Below, one piece after another: positions 28,101 to 36,769 of a stretch of DNA of 64,000 nt (position 1 is the first letter of the stretch; each line of letters begins with the position of its first letter). The notes under the pieces are model-generated. The model made no database searches, was not told where the DNA came from, and saw nothing but the letters and a program-made list of their open reading frames with translations. Location of the stretch: NCBI GenBank assembly GCA_028819575.1, contig JAPPLB010000077.1, positions 1 through 64,000 on the forward strand, given 5' to 3'. Source of the DNA: Bryobacterales bacterium (lineage in GTDB: Bacteria > Acidobacteriota > Terriglobia > Bryobacterales > UBA6623). The translations under genes were made by a program, and so were the position numbers.

Positions 28101-28149
28101 AGGCACGCCGGAGTACAAGGGTTTCCTGGTCAACCTGGAGAAAGTGTAG
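25132..28149 (+). CDS. fdnG: Formate dehydrogenase, alpha subunit, selenocysteine-containing (TGA 25717 read as Sec)
   Basis: Two open segments are joined in the same frame through TGA 25717-25719: LTYENQARL-Sec-HGPTVASLA is the conserved active site of Sec-type FDH-N. Sec is residue 196, the same number as in E. coli FdnG. Total 1005 residues (E. coli 1015). A Tat signal (TRRGFLKTG, residues 8-16) exports it to the periplasmic face. The 4Fe-4S motif is CPYCAVGC plus LCPKG, followed by molybdopterin domains to the C terminus (GDRVRVTSARGSVEG, GLPIHWG). It oxidises formate to CO2 and passes electrons to FdnH and FdnI and then to quinone. ATG 25132 is preferred over TTG 25123. A SECIS-like hairpin follows the TGA. 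A gene caller without Sec support will split it. Confidence 0.95.
25717..25749 (+). promoter_or_regulatory. UGA Sec codon with bacterial SECIS-like hairpin
   Basis: After TGA 25717-25719 and an 11-nt linker, GGTGGCC (25731-25737), loop AGTTT and GGCCGCC (25743-25749) form a 7-bp stem with one G-U pair. The loop includes GU, the element bound by SelB in E. coli FDH mRNAs, where the loop region reads AGUCU or AGGUCU. Distance to the UGA is also as expected. Confidence 0.75.
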
Positions 28150-28153
28150 CCGC

Positions 28154-28954
28154 ATGCACACCGTCGCCAAACTCGTCGATACCTCGACCTGCATCGGCTG
28201 CAAGGCCTGCGAAGTCGCTTGCCAGGAATGGAACGATCAAGACTTCACGATCAGCGGCTTCGACGGAAGCTACCAGACACTGCCGGACCTCGAGCACAAC
28301 TTCTGGAACCTGATCAAGTTCAACGAACTCTCGCGCGAAGACGGCCAGATGACGTGGAACATGGCCAAGTACCAGTGCATGCACTGCGTCGATCCCGGCT
28401 GCCTGAGGTCATGCCCCGCGCCGGGCGCCATCTTCCAGCAAAAGGACGGCATCGTCGACTTCAACCACGATCTCTGCATCGGTTGCGGCTACTGCATCAC
28501 CGGATGCCCGTTCGACGTTCCCCGGCTCAGCCCCAACTCGAAGAAGGTCTACAAGTGCTCGCTGTGTTCGGACCGCACTGCTGTAGGACTCGAACCCGCC
28601 TGTATCAAGGCGTGTCCCACGAACTGCCTGACCTTCGGCACCCGAGAGGATCTGATACAGATCGCCAACGCCCGAGCCGGTGAACTCAAGCAGGACGGCC
28701 ACGCCGGCGCCGGCATTTACAACCCGGAGGGTGTCGGCGGGACTCACGTCCTCTACGTGCTGAAGGACGCCGCGGACCCGGAGAGCTACGGCCTGCCGAA
28801 AGCCCCGAAGATCCCCTGGACCGTATCGCTGTGGCAGGGTCCCGTCAAGTGGCTCGGCAATCTGGTGTTCACCGGCGGCATCTTGGGGGCTTTCTTCCAC
28901 TACCTTCGCTACGGTCCGAAGCCAACGGGCGACGAGGAGGGCATCGATGCCTAG
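28154..28954 (+). CDS. fdnH: Formate dehydrogenase, iron-sulfur beta subunit
   Basis: 266 residues. Four ferredoxin-like cysteine sets can be read: CIGCKACEVAC, CMHCVDPGCLRSCP, CIGCGYCITGCP and CSLCSDRTAVGLEPACIKACP, giving four 4Fe-4S clusters that wire the alpha subunit to the membrane. Near the C terminus VKWLGNLVFTGGILGAFFHY is a single membrane anchor, as in FdnH of E. coli. It starts 4 bp after the fdnG stop. Confidence 0.94.
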   Translation: MHTVAKLVDTSTCIGCKACEVACQEWNDQDFTISGFDGSYQTLPDLEHNFWNLIKFNELSREDGQMTWNMAKYQCMHCVDPGCLRSCPAPGAIFQQKDGIVDFNHDLCIGCGYCITGCPFDVPRLSPNSKKVYKCSLCSDRTAVGLEPACIKACPTNCLTFGTREDLIQIANARAGELKQDGHAGAGIYNPEGVGGTHVLYVLKDAADPESYGLPKAPKIPWTVSLWQGPVKWLGNLVFTGGILGAFFHYLRYGPKPTGDEEGIDA

Positions 28955-28971
28955 CGCTCAGGCGGTGAGAA

Positions 28972-29586
28972 ATGCGGGCTAGGCCCGTCCATCGCTTCTC
29001 GTTCGCAGAGCGCGCCATTCACTGGCTGGCCGCGCTCAGCTTTCTCTACGCCGCTCTTTCGGGCCTTGCCCTTTGGAGTCATCATCTCTATTGGCTCGCC
29101 ACCGTCCTCGGCGGGGGAGTCGCGACCCGCTGGGGCCACCCTTGGGGTGGGACCGTCTTCGCGTTTCTCGTCGGTGCGATGTTCCTCATCTGGGCACGGC
29201 AGATGCGACTTGACTCCGACGACCGCACATGGCTCCGCAATGCGAAGAAATACGCCGTTCACGACGAGGCAGGGCTGCCGGAGGCGGGCCGCTTCAACGG
29301 CGGTCAAAAGATGCTCTTCTGGGGGCAGGTGGTGCTGACCTTGCTCTTGCTCGCCAGCGGCGTCATTCTGTGGTTCCCCGAGTGGATGCCCCGGAACTTC
29401 AGGCTTGCGGCCATCCTGATCCATCCCATTGTCGCGGCGGGCTCGATCGGCATGATTATCCTGCACATCTATATGGGGACCGCGGCTGTGCCCGGCTCCT
29501 TCCGCGCCATGATCCGGGGGTGGGTTACGCCCGGCTGGGCGACTTCGCATCATCCCAAGTGGTATCGCGAGATTTCCAAGAATTGA
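28972..29586 (+). CDS. fdnI: Formate dehydrogenase, cytochrome b gamma subunit
   Basis: 204 residues, four membrane segments. RFSFAERAIHWLAALSFLYA and the IHPIVAAGSIGMIILHIYMG region carry the histidines that would hold two b hemes; the C-terminal GWVTPGWATSHHPKWYREI is the conserved quinone-site end of the family. ATG 28972 follows GGTGAG at a short 3-nt spacing. The sequence spanning the start (28964-28982) closely resembles the right end of the inverted-end repeat found elsewhere in the window. Confidence 0.92.
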   Translation: MRARPVHRFSFAERAIHWLAALSFLYAALSGLALWSHHLYWLATVLGGGVATRWGHPWGGTVFAFLVGAMFLIWARQMRLDSDDRTWLRNAKKYAVHDEAGLPEAGRFNGGQKMLFWGQVVLTLLLLASGVILWFPEWMPRNFRLAAILIHPIVAAGSIGMIILHIYMGTAAVPGSFRAMIRGWVTPGWATSHHPKWYREISKN

Positions 29587-30299
29587 GCCGGCGTCGGGCG
29601 TCGCGGGCGCGTGAGCTGGCCGTGCGCTATCCGGCGTCGAGCGAGGCGCTGGAGTTCTATGGAGAGATCGCGTGTTTTCAACAGCAGGCAGAGGGAAGCG
29701 GAACCGCTTCGTACGTCGAGTCCGCGCTCGAGCTGCACGAACCCCTGCGTCGGTTGGTGCGGGAGAAGGGCTCTCGAGTCTTGAAGCAGGCTGCCGAAGC
29801 GCTCGACGAGGGAGCCTGCCGTGAAGCCCTCTACGCCTATCTCGAGCAGATCGACACCTCTTCGGCCCGGAGCTTTTTCGCGCGTGTGCTTCTGCAGCCG
29901 CATGTGATCAGCCAAGGTGACGGCGGCAGATCGCACCTGGACAACCGCTGTCCTCACTGCGGGCATCCGCCGCAGGTCGGCGTGCTGCGGCCCGAAGGCG
30001 ACGGGGCGGCGCTGACGCTGGCCTGCTCCCTCTGCCTGAGTGAGTGGCCTTTTCCACGCAGCCAATGTGCTTCGTGCGGCGAGCGGGATGAAAAGAAGAT
30101 CGCCTATTACTCCCCCCAGCAGATCGACCACTTGCAGACCCAGGTCTGCGACACGTGCCAGCGGTATCTGCATCACGTGGATCTCGCCAAGGACGTCCAG
30201 GCCGTGCCCGACGTTGATGAGGTCGCCGCTTTGCCCCTGGACGTCTGGGCGTTGGAACGAGGCTACCGGAAGCTGCAGCCGAACTTGGTGGGAATTTGA
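29583..30299 (+). CDS. fdhE: Formate dehydrogenase accessory protein FdhE
   Basis: 238 residues from TTG 29583, which overlaps the fdnI stop (TTGA); the next in-frame start is GTG 29622. CPHCGHPPQVGVL, CSLCLSEWPFPRSQCASCGE and VCDTC are the zinc/rubredoxin-like cysteine pairs of FdhE, and the helical N-terminal half is present. FdhE is needed for maturation of respiratory FDH. The protein is ~60-70 residues shorter at the N terminus than the E. coli protein. The frame stays open leftward but over sequence already coding for fdnI. Confidence 0.85.
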   Translation: MSRRRASRARELAVRYPASSEALEFYGEIACFQQQAEGSGTASYVESALELHEPLRRLVREKGSRVLKQAAEALDEGACREALYAYLEQIDTSSARSFFARVLLQPHVISQGDGGRSHLDNRCPHCGHPPQVGVLRPEGDGAALTLACSLCLSEWPFPRSQCASCGERDEKKIAYYSPQQIDHLQTQVCDTCQRYLHHVDLAKDVQAVPDVDEVAALPLDVWALERGYRKLQPNLVGI

Positions 30300-30310
30300 A
30301 GGACAACGCG

Positions 30311-30682
30311 ATGCAGACAGCGACGCTATCCGAGCACTACGATTGTCTGGCTCCTGATCAATCGGAGATCCGGCTCCTCGCCGCGACCGAACGGGCGAGC
30401 ACGGTTCACTGCACCCTCCCGCCGGGCAAGACATCGCTCGCTGTCACGCATCGCACTGTCGAAGAGATCTGGTTTTTTATCGAAGGGCAGGGCGAAGTGT
30501 GGCGAAGACAAGGCGCGAGGGATGAAGTTACGGCGGTCGCTCCGGGCGTCTCGCTCACGATCCCCACCGGCGTCCATTTCCAGTTCCGCAACACCGGCCC
30601 GTCGCCTCTTCGATTCCTCTGCGTGACGATGCCTCCGTGGCCAGGCGACGACGAGGCGCACCGTGTTCCAGGCCACTGGTAA
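30311..30682 (+). CDS. Cupin-domain protein
   Basis: 123 residues from ATG 30311, with AAGGA 8 bp upstream; an in-frame TTG (30296) overlaps the fdhE stop. Single cupin: HRTVEEIWFFIEGQGEVWRR is motif 1 and PTGVHFQFRNTGPSPLRFL is motif 2. The Glu pair in motif 1 fits metal binding. Proximity suggests it is on the formate dehydrogenase mRNA, although such cupins are not part of that enzyme elsewhere that I know. Function unknown. Confidence 0.8.
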   Translation: MQTATLSEHYDCLAPDQSEIRLLAATERASTVHCTLPPGKTSLAVTHRTVEEIWFFIEGQGEVWRRQGARDEVTAVAPGVSLTIPTGVHFQFRNTGPSPLRFLCVTMPPWPGDDEAHRVPGHW

Positions 30683-30759
30683 GGACCGTCTGGCGGGCGC
30701 CGGAGGACAGAGCGCCGCTGCAAGAACGGCTGTGCTCCGCATGCTAACATTCAACCACC

Positions 30760-32058
30760 ATGAAGCACCGGCATCCCCCGCGTCAGCAGCATTCGCGCCG
30801 CCGATTTCTTCGCCAGACCGCCATCGGCTCGGCGCTGATGTGCGGTCTTTCATCTGAGGAGAGCGGGCTTCTCAAGGCGCAGCGTTCTCCGTCGTACAAA
30901 TACGATCTGGTCGTCAAGGGCGGCAGGCTCGTCGATCCCAGCCAAGAGATCTCGGAGAACCGAGACATCGCGATCTCGGGTAGCAAGGTAGCGCTGCTCG
31001 CACGGAACATCCCCGAGTCCGACGCGTTGCACGTGCTTCAGGCGAAGGGCAAGATCGTGACCCCCGGCTTGATCGACATGCACGTGCACGTCTACGACGG
31101 CGTGGCCCCGCTTTCGATTCCCTGTGACCCGAATCACATCGCCAAAGGGGTCACGACCGTGGTCGATGCCGGCTCAGCGGGCGCAAATACCTTTCCGGGC
31201 TTCCGCAAGTATGTCATCAACCAGGCCGACACCCGTGTCAAGGCCATGCTGAACATTTCCGTGGTCGGCCAGTCGACGCTTTCGAGGGACAACGCTTGGG
31301 GCGAGTTGATCGAGTTGCGCTACGTGAATCCAAAGCTCACCGCGGCGACGATCGAGAAACACCGTGACATGATCATGGGCGTGAAGGTCCGCCTGACGGA
31401 AAACATCACCGGGCCGCACGACCTTCAGGCGCTCGGTATGGCGCGAGAGGCGGCGGACGCCGTCAAGCTGCCTCTGATGGTCCACATCGGAGCCTCCTAT
31501 TCGCCCGTCAAAGACATCATGGGCATGCTGAAGAAGGGCGATGTGTTGACGCACTGCTTTCGGGACAAGGACGGCGGCATTATCGACGACAACGGGCGCA
31601 TTCTTCCGTCCGTCCATCAGGCGATTGCCCGCGGAGTTCACCTCGATGTCGGACACGGCGCCGGGAGCTTCTCGTTCGACACGGCGGAACTCGCGTTGGA
31701 GCAGGATGTCCTTCCCGGCACGATCTCGAGCGACGTGCATCAGTGGAACGTAAACGGCCCGGTGTTCGATCTCGCAACGACGCTTTCGAAGTTCATGCAG
31801 CTCGGCTTGACGCTGGAGCAGGTCATCGAGCGGGCGACGAAAAACCCCTCGATGATCCACGGCCAGCTCAACGGGCTGGGTACACTGAAAGTCGGCGCGG
31901 AGGCGGACGTGGCCGTGTTTGATCTGGCTGAAGGTGATTTCGTGTTCAGAGACGCGCAGGGCGCGACCCGCATCGGGCACCAGCTCCTGCGACCGGTGGC
32001 GACCGTCAAGGGCGGTCATCTCTATGGGATGGCTTCCATACCGGTTACCCGCTTGTAA
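30760..32058 (+). CDS. Tat-exported amidohydrolase / deacetylase family protein
   Basis: 432 residues with a twin-arginine signal (HSRRRFLRQTAIGSALMCG). The amidohydrolase core shows KYDLVVKGGRLVDPSQE, VTPGLIDMHVHVYDG (HxH metal site), MGVKVRL (Lys that bridges the metals), LMVHIG, LTHCF, and SSDVHQWN (final Asp region). The layout fits the EF_0837/AHA_3915 deacetylase group near dihydroorotase. The likely reaction is hydrolysis of a C-N bond in a periplasmic amide, substrate unknown. Confidence 0.85.
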   Translation: MKHRHPPRQQHSRRRFLRQTAIGSALMCGLSSEESGLLKAQRSPSYKYDLVVKGGRLVDPSQEISENRDIAISGSKVALLARNIPESDALHVLQAKGKIVTPGLIDMHVHVYDGVAPLSIPCDPNHIAKGVTTVVDAGSAGANTFPGFRKYVINQADTRVKAMLNISVVGQSTLSRDNAWGELIELRYVNPKLTAATIEKHRDMIMGVKVRLTENITGPHDLQALGMAREAADAVKLPLMVHIGASYSPVKDIMGMLKKGDVLTHCFRDKDGGIIDDNGRILPSVHQAIARGVHLDVGHGAGSFSFDTAELALEQDVLPGTISSDVHQWNVNGPVFDLATTLSKFMQLGLTLEQVIERATKNPSMIHGQLNGLGTLKVGAEADVAVFDLAEGDFVFRDAQGATRIGHQLLRPVATVKGGHLYGMASIPVTRL

Positions 32059-32094
32059 CGCCTGCGGCATACCCTCGGAGTAATCAGTCCCAGC

Positions 32095-33426
32095 GTGCAA
32101 CAAACCGTTACCCGGCTTCAGCGGAGAGCATCAGGCTTCGTCCTTGTGCTGCTCCTGCTGGGGGCTTGCGGTGGTGCGGGCAACGATGTTCGATCGATCA
32201 CGATCCTGCACACCACTGATTTGCATGCGCGCTTTCTGCCGGACGCGGAAGGCCGGGGCGGCTTCGCCTACGTGGCGGCGGCCATCAAGCAGGAGCGGGC
32301 GAAAGCGCCCGCGTCGACGATCGTGCTCCACGCCGGCGATTTCGTTCAGGGAACGCCGGTGTCGAGCATTTTCGAAGGCTTGCCGGTATGGGAAGTCGCG
32401 AATCATCTCGGCATCGATGTGAACACGTTGGGAAATCACGAATTCGACTACGGGTGGCGGAAGATTCCCGAGTACTTGGAGATCGCCGAGTTCCCCACGG
32501 TGACAGCCAATCTCGTCGACTCGGACAATCGCCTGATCACCGGCGAGGGGTATGTGGTCCGTGAGATCAACGGAGTTCGACTGGCGATCATCGGCGCGAT
32601 TACCGCCAGGCTTCCGGAGATCACCAAGACAGAGTTTCGAGGCCCTTGGCGCGCTCTCCCGGTCGCCGGCACGGTCCAGCGCCAAGCCCGGGAATTGCAG
32701 GGCGATGTGGATCTCGTCGTGGTGCTCTCCCACACGTTCGACGACGAAGACGACGAGGTGCTGGAGCAGGCGGCCGATGTGGACGTCGTCGTATCCGGGC
32801 ACAATCACGGCGGTCAGGACAAAGTGAAGGCCCTCAACGGCCGTCCGTGTGTCAAGGTACGGGCCTATGGGCGTGAACTGGGCAAGCTCACGCTCGGAGT
32901 GGATACGGCGAAGGACCGGATCGTCTCTTACGACTGGGCGCGGATTCCGATCACGTCTGATGCGTATGACCCCGACCCCGAAGTGGCGAAACGGGTCGAC
33001 GAATGGGAATCGAAAGTTTCCGAGATCGTCGATGTGCCCATCGGCCGAGCGGCGCGGCAACTCGGCAGTCGCGAGATCAGACCCCTTATCGAAAAGGTGA
33101 TGCGGGAAGCAGTGGGCGCGGATATCGCCTACATGAATCGAGGCGGCATCCGCGATAGACTGCCTGCGGGAGAGCTTCTGGCGCGGCATGTCTGGAACGT
33201 ACTGCCCTTCGGCAACAGCATCTACGTAGGCAGCTTCAAAGGCGGCTCATTGCCGCAACAACTGAGTGGGATTTCGGTTGATCCGGGAAGGGAGTATGTC
33301 GTCGCGACGAACAGCTTCATCGGTGACCGGTGGATCGAAAATGGTTTCAAACTTGAGGACCGCGGCATCCTCGTTCGCGATGCCCTCATCGACTGGATCA
33401 AACGGGAAAAAGTCGTGGGAGATTGA
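32095..33426 (+). CDS. 5'-nucleotidase / UshA-family lipoprotein
   Basis: 443 residues from GTG 32095. The lipobox LLGACGG places it as a lipoprotein. The calcineurin-like metallophosphatase half has ILHTTDLHARF, VLHAGDFVQGTPVS, TLGNHEFDYGWR and VVVSGHNHG. The second half is the 5'-nucleotidase C-terminal domain (AYMNRGGIRDRLPAGEL, VWNVLPFGNSIYVGSFKGG). It would release phosphate from nucleotides or sugar nucleotides outside the cytoplasm. The gene is convergent with the next amidohydrolase, with only ~40 bp between stops. Confidence 0.9.
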   Translation: MQQTVTRLQRRASGFVLVLLLLGACGGAGNDVRSITILHTTDLHARFLPDAEGRGGFAYVAAAIKQERAKAPASTIVLHAGDFVQGTPVSSIFEGLPVWEVANHLGIDVNTLGNHEFDYGWRKIPEYLEIAEFPTVTANLVDSDNRLITGEGYVVREINGVRLAIIGAITARLPEITKTEFRGPWRALPVAGTVQRQARELQGDVDLVVVLSHTFDDEDDEVLEQAADVDVVVSGHNHGGQDKVKALNGRPCVKVRAYGRELGKLTLGVDTAKDRIVSYDWARIPITSDAYDPDPEVAKRVDEWESKVSEIVDVPIGRAARQLGSREIRPLIEKVMREAVGADIAYMNRGGIRDRLPAGELLARHVWNVLPFGNSIYVGSFKGGSLPQQLSGISVDPGREYVVATNSFIGDRWIENGFKLEDRGILVRDALIDWIKREKVVGD

Positions 33427-33468
33427 CAGTCTTCTTGGCGGTTTTGGGGTCTTGGGGAGGTGTTCGCC

Positions 33469-34395
33469 TCAACCGAGACCGAGAATCTTCGCTCCGTTGC
33501 CCCAGACGATCTTCCGGTAGGCTTCGTCGTTGGGCGCGAGGTTCCTGAGCGCGGCGAGACAAGTGGCGCCGATGCACTGGTCGTCGCTCCGGCCGGCGCC
33601 CCTGCCGTCTTGGCACGGACAGTCGCTGCCCCAAACCAGCTTGTCCTGATGCCGGTCGACAAAACCTCTGGCGAACTCCTCGTCGCGCGTGATGGCATTG
33701 CGCCCGGACCCCGCCGAGAGGTCACCGTAGATGTTGGAGTAGTCGGCGAGGTAACGATCGGTCAGGCCACCCGGCTTGACAGAGCCTTTCGGATACATGA
33801 CGGTCTGATCCAGGCTGGCATCGATGTTGCCCCACCACGTCTGTGCGTGGCCGAGAAAGGTGACGTCCGGATACGCCTCCAGAATTTTGTGGAAGTTCTG
33901 GATGCCCAGGTTGTACATCTCGTGCTCGAAGTGGACCAGTACCGGGACTTGCCGTTCGCTGGCAAGATCGAAGATCCGGCGCATTTCTCTACCGTCAATC
34001 GCTACCTTGAACTTCTGCTCGCCGATGCCTGCTGCGCCGGCATCAAGCTGACCGCTCAGGATCTCCACCGCTTCATCCACCGCGGCATCCGCATTCGCGA
34101 AGAGAACGAACTGATCGGGGTGGGCTGCGGCGAGCTCCGCGCACTGCTCATTACCGCCGATCCGTTCGAGCATCCAGCCCTCGCCGGGCAAGAGTACGGT
34201 TTTCGTGACGCCCAATTCCTTCTGGTGTGCCAGGAGCTGTTCGTTCGTCCGCCCGCTGTGGAGGGTGTGGCAGTGGACGTCGAGAATCGCCTGCGGCCCA
34301 ACGGCTGCGGGTTCGTTGACGCGCAGGTCAGGGGAGCAGGCGGCTGCACCTGCGGCAGCGGCGAGGAAAGCCCTGCGGGAAAAGGAACGCGCCAT
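33469..34395 (-). CDS. Tat-exported amidohydrolase (Amidohydro_2 family)
   Basis: 308 residues. A twin-arginine signal SFSRRAFLAAAAGAAACS is at the N terminus. TIM-barrel hydrolase: ILDVHCHTLH (HxH of strand 1), GAAGIGEQKFKV, VLVHFEHEMYN, VTFLGHAQTWWG, and LVWGSDCPCQDG (Asp of the last strand). Members of this family hydrolyse or decarboxylate small aromatic or amide compounds. The conserved residues are complete. Substrate unknown. Confidence 0.87.
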   Translation of the reverse strand: MARSFSRRAFLAAAAGAAACSPDLRVNEPAAVGPQAILDVHCHTLHSGRTNEQLLAHQKELGVTKTVLLPGEGWMLERIGGNEQCAELAAAHPDQFVLFANADAAVDEAVEILSGQLDAGAAGIGEQKFKVAIDGREMRRIFDLASERQVPVLVHFEHEMYNLGIQNFHKILEAYPDVTFLGHAQTWWGNIDASLDQTVMYPKGSVKPGGLTDRYLADYSNIYGDLSAGSGRNAITRDEEFARGFVDRHQDKLVWGSDCPCQDGRGAGRSDDQCIGATCLAALRNLAPNDEAYRKIVWGNGAKILGLG

Positions 34396-34724
34396 CAGCA
34401 GCCTCCGGCGCCATTATAGGCGCTGGGTGAGCCATGCAGATTGGCACAGAACAGGAGGTCTGCCGGACTTCATGATTTTGGCGTTGAGTGATGACGTGGT
34501 CGTTCCCGGAAGTCGAAAGAAAGGTTCGGAGAGATTGATGGGAAGAGCGTGAGGAGACCTGTCCGTTCCGTAGCCCGATTTTGGCATGGGTTCCGAACGT
34601 CCTCGATTCGTTCATCCAGGCACGCAGTTCAAGAGGGAACGCGCCCGAGTGTAACGGGTGGAGCAGCGGTCAAGGGCGTGGCGAAACTCTCGGTCGAGAG
34701 CGTCAATGCCGGCTGTGTCCGAAG
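34396..34724. other. Divergent intergenic stretch
   Basis: About 330 bp between the left-facing amidohydrolase and the argC promoter. No gene, tRNA or repeat was recognised. It must hold the promoter of the amidohydrolase, which I could not fix. Confidence 0.5.
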
Positions 34725-34753
34725 TTGTCTGGTACTCTGGCGGCCCGTATCAT
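34725..34753 (+). promoter_or_regulatory. Candidate promoter of argC
   Basis: TTGTCT, a 17-bp spacer and TATCAT (5/6) lie ~22 bp upstream of the argC start, leaving a leader of about 15 nt that contains the AGGGG ribosome binding site. No ARG-box-like palindrome was recognised near it. Confidence 0.42.
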
Positions 34754-34774
34754 AAAGATATTCAGGGGCCGGTA

Positions 34775-35785
34775 ATGGGTGACAGGATACGCGCCGGCAT
34801 CGTCGGCTTCACAGGCTACAGCGGCGCGGAGCTCGTGAAGATTCTCGAACGTCACCGGCAGGTCGAGCCGGTTCTGCTGGAGCACCGGACCCGAGCCGAC
34901 GGAGAGACAAGTTTCCTCGACGGCCATCTGCAACGGTTGCCTTGGGGGGACGACGCGTTGCGGGACGGCGGGCTCGCCGTGGTTTTCTTTGCGACGCCGC
35001 ATGAGGTTTCCCTGGAACTTGTGCCGAAGGCTCTCGACGCGGGGCTGAAGGTCATCGACCTGAGCGCCGCCTTTCGGCTGCGGACGGTCGGCAATTACCA
35101 GCGCTGGTACAACCTGGAACACAACCGCCCAGATCTTCTCGCCGAGGCGGTTTACGGATTGCCCGAGTACTTCCGCAACGTGACGAAGGTCGCGCGTCTG
35201 GTGTCGAACCCGGGCTGTTACCCGACGGCCGCCAACCTGTCCCTGCGGCCGTTGGTGATCGAAGGTGTTCTGGACCGTGAGGCAGGTGTGATCTGCGACG
35301 CCAAGTCGGGGGTCAGCGGCGCGGGCAAGAAGCTCTCCCCCAGGACTCATTTTTCGGCGGTGACCCAGAATTTCAGCGCCTACGCCGTGCTGATGCATCG
35401 GCATGTCCCGGAGTTGCTGCTCACGTCCGACGTCGAGGAACACGAGCTGAGCTTCACCGCTCAATTGCTGCCGGTGCATCGAGGGATCCTCGAGACGATC
35501 TACGTCCGCACGGCGGAATCGATGAGCTACGACGAGATTGCGGCGATCTACCGCAAGGTCTACAAAGACGAGCCCTTTGTCCGGATCTTTCCCGAAGGCG
35601 AATTGCCCGATCTGCAGACCGTCAACTACACCAACTTCTGCGACATCGGGATCAAGGCGGATCCGAAGACGAAGCGGGTCGTCATCGTGGCGGCGATCGA
35701 CAATCTCGTCAAGGGCGCCGCGGGCCAAGCCGTGCAGAACATGAACCTCGTGCTGGGGCTTCCCGAGACGGAAGCCCTCCTGTAG
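34775..35785 (+). CDS. argC: N-acetyl-gamma-glutamyl-phosphate reductase
   Basis: 336 residues from ATG 34775 (AGGGG 7-8 bp upstream). IVGFTGYSGAELVKIL is the NADPH-binding start; the catalytic Cys lies in VSNPGCYPTAANL, with HRHVPEL and the SGAGKKLSPRTHF region following. It reduces N-acetylglutamyl phosphate to the semialdehyde in arginine synthesis. argB follows after ~40 bp, so two consecutive steps are encoded together. Confidence 0.95.
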   Translation: MGDRIRAGIVGFTGYSGAELVKILERHRQVEPVLLEHRTRADGETSFLDGHLQRLPWGDDALRDGGLAVVFFATPHEVSLELVPKALDAGLKVIDLSAAFRLRTVGNYQRWYNLEHNRPDLLAEAVYGLPEYFRNVTKVARLVSNPGCYPTAANLSLRPLVIEGVLDREAGVICDAKSGVSGAGKKLSPRTHFSAVTQNFSAYAVLMHRHVPELLLTSDVEEHELSFTAQLLPVHRGILETIYVRTAESMSYDEIAAIYRKVYKDEPFVRIFPEGELPDLQTVNYTNFCDIGIKADPKTKRVVIVAAIDNLVKGAAGQAVQNMNLVLGLPETEALL

Positions 35786-35827
35786 TTCCCGCCGCCCCGT
35801 CTGCGGCCCTTTTCGGAGTCTCGTTTC

Positions 35828-36607
35828 GTGAAACTTCTCATCAAGATCGGGGGCGCCCATATCGACACCTCCGAAAGCAGGCTGTCCGTGGCGGAGAAGC
35901 TGGCGGCCGTCGTCAAGGCCGGACACCAGACCGTCGTGGTCCACGGGGGCGGCAAGCAGCTCAGCCGCTACTTGCGGGAGCATGGGATCGAGAGCGAGTT
36001 TCGCGGCGGCTTTCGCGTCACGCCGCCGCACATCCTTGATGCCGTGATCCGAACTCTCGCCGGCTTGGTGAACCACCGGCTGGTGGCCGCGCTGCAACAG
36101 CAAGGGGTGCGCGCCGTCGGTTTATCAGGCATCGATGCCGGGTTGGTTCAGGCACGGCGGCTTTCCGAGGAACTCGGAGCCGTGGGCGAGGTGGAGCAGG
36201 TCGACGCCTCCGTGATCGAGTTGCTCAGCGCCAACGGCTATTTGCCCACGGTGGCCTGCATCGCCGGCGGCCGGCAAGGGGCCGTCTTCAACGTCAACGC
36301 CGACCAGATGGCGGTCGCCTGCGCCGGCGGATTCAAAGCGGATCGACTGGTTTTTCTCACCGATGTGGAGGGTGTGCTCGACGGCGAGGGCCGGCGCATT
36401 AGTACTCTTCCAGCGGACGAAGCCCTGCGCCTCATTGAGACCGGTGTCGCCAAGGGCGGCATGGAGGCGAAGCTGCGCGCCGCCGTGGCAGGAATCGCAC
36501 GGGGCATTCCGGAAGTACGAATCGTCGCCGGCTCCGAGCCGCGAGTGCTGGAACGCCTGCTGCAAGGGCAGAATCTGGGTACGGCTCTCATTCCCCCCAA
36601 GGCATAA
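35828..36607 (+). CDS. argB: Acetylglutamate kinase
   Basis: 259 residues. LLIKIGGAHI is the phosphate-binding Lys/Gly start, VVVHGGGKQLSRYL is the N-acetylglutamate loop, and NVNADQMAVACAGGFKADRL plus VAKGGMEAKLRAA are late signatures of the amino-acid kinase fold. It phosphorylates N-acetylglutamate, the step before ArgC. The short form without the N-terminal helix suggests it lacks the arginine-binding hexamer extension. That last point is inference from length. Confidence 0.94.
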   Translation: MKLLIKIGGAHIDTSESRLSVAEKLAAVVKAGHQTVVVHGGGKQLSRYLREHGIESEFRGGFRVTPPHILDAVIRTLAGLVNHRLVAALQQQGVRAVGLSGIDAGLVQARRLSEELGAVGEVEQVDASVIELLSANGYLPTVACIAGGRQGAVFNVNADQMAVACAGGFKADRLVFLTDVEGVLDGEGRRISTLPADEALRLIETGVAKGGMEAKLRAAVAGIARGIPEVRIVAGSEPRVLERLLQGQNLGTALIPPKA

Positions 36608-36769
36608 GGCATCCCCAGATGACCGTCGCCATTCTCACCGTGGACTTCTGATCCGGACCCGGCTTGGGCCGTGGGTTGGTGCTACTCCCGAATGGCCGCT
36701 CGGCGGTCCGAACCGGACGCGGGCAACCCTGGCCCTCGATCAGGGGCTCTGATAGCATGATGGCTGACC

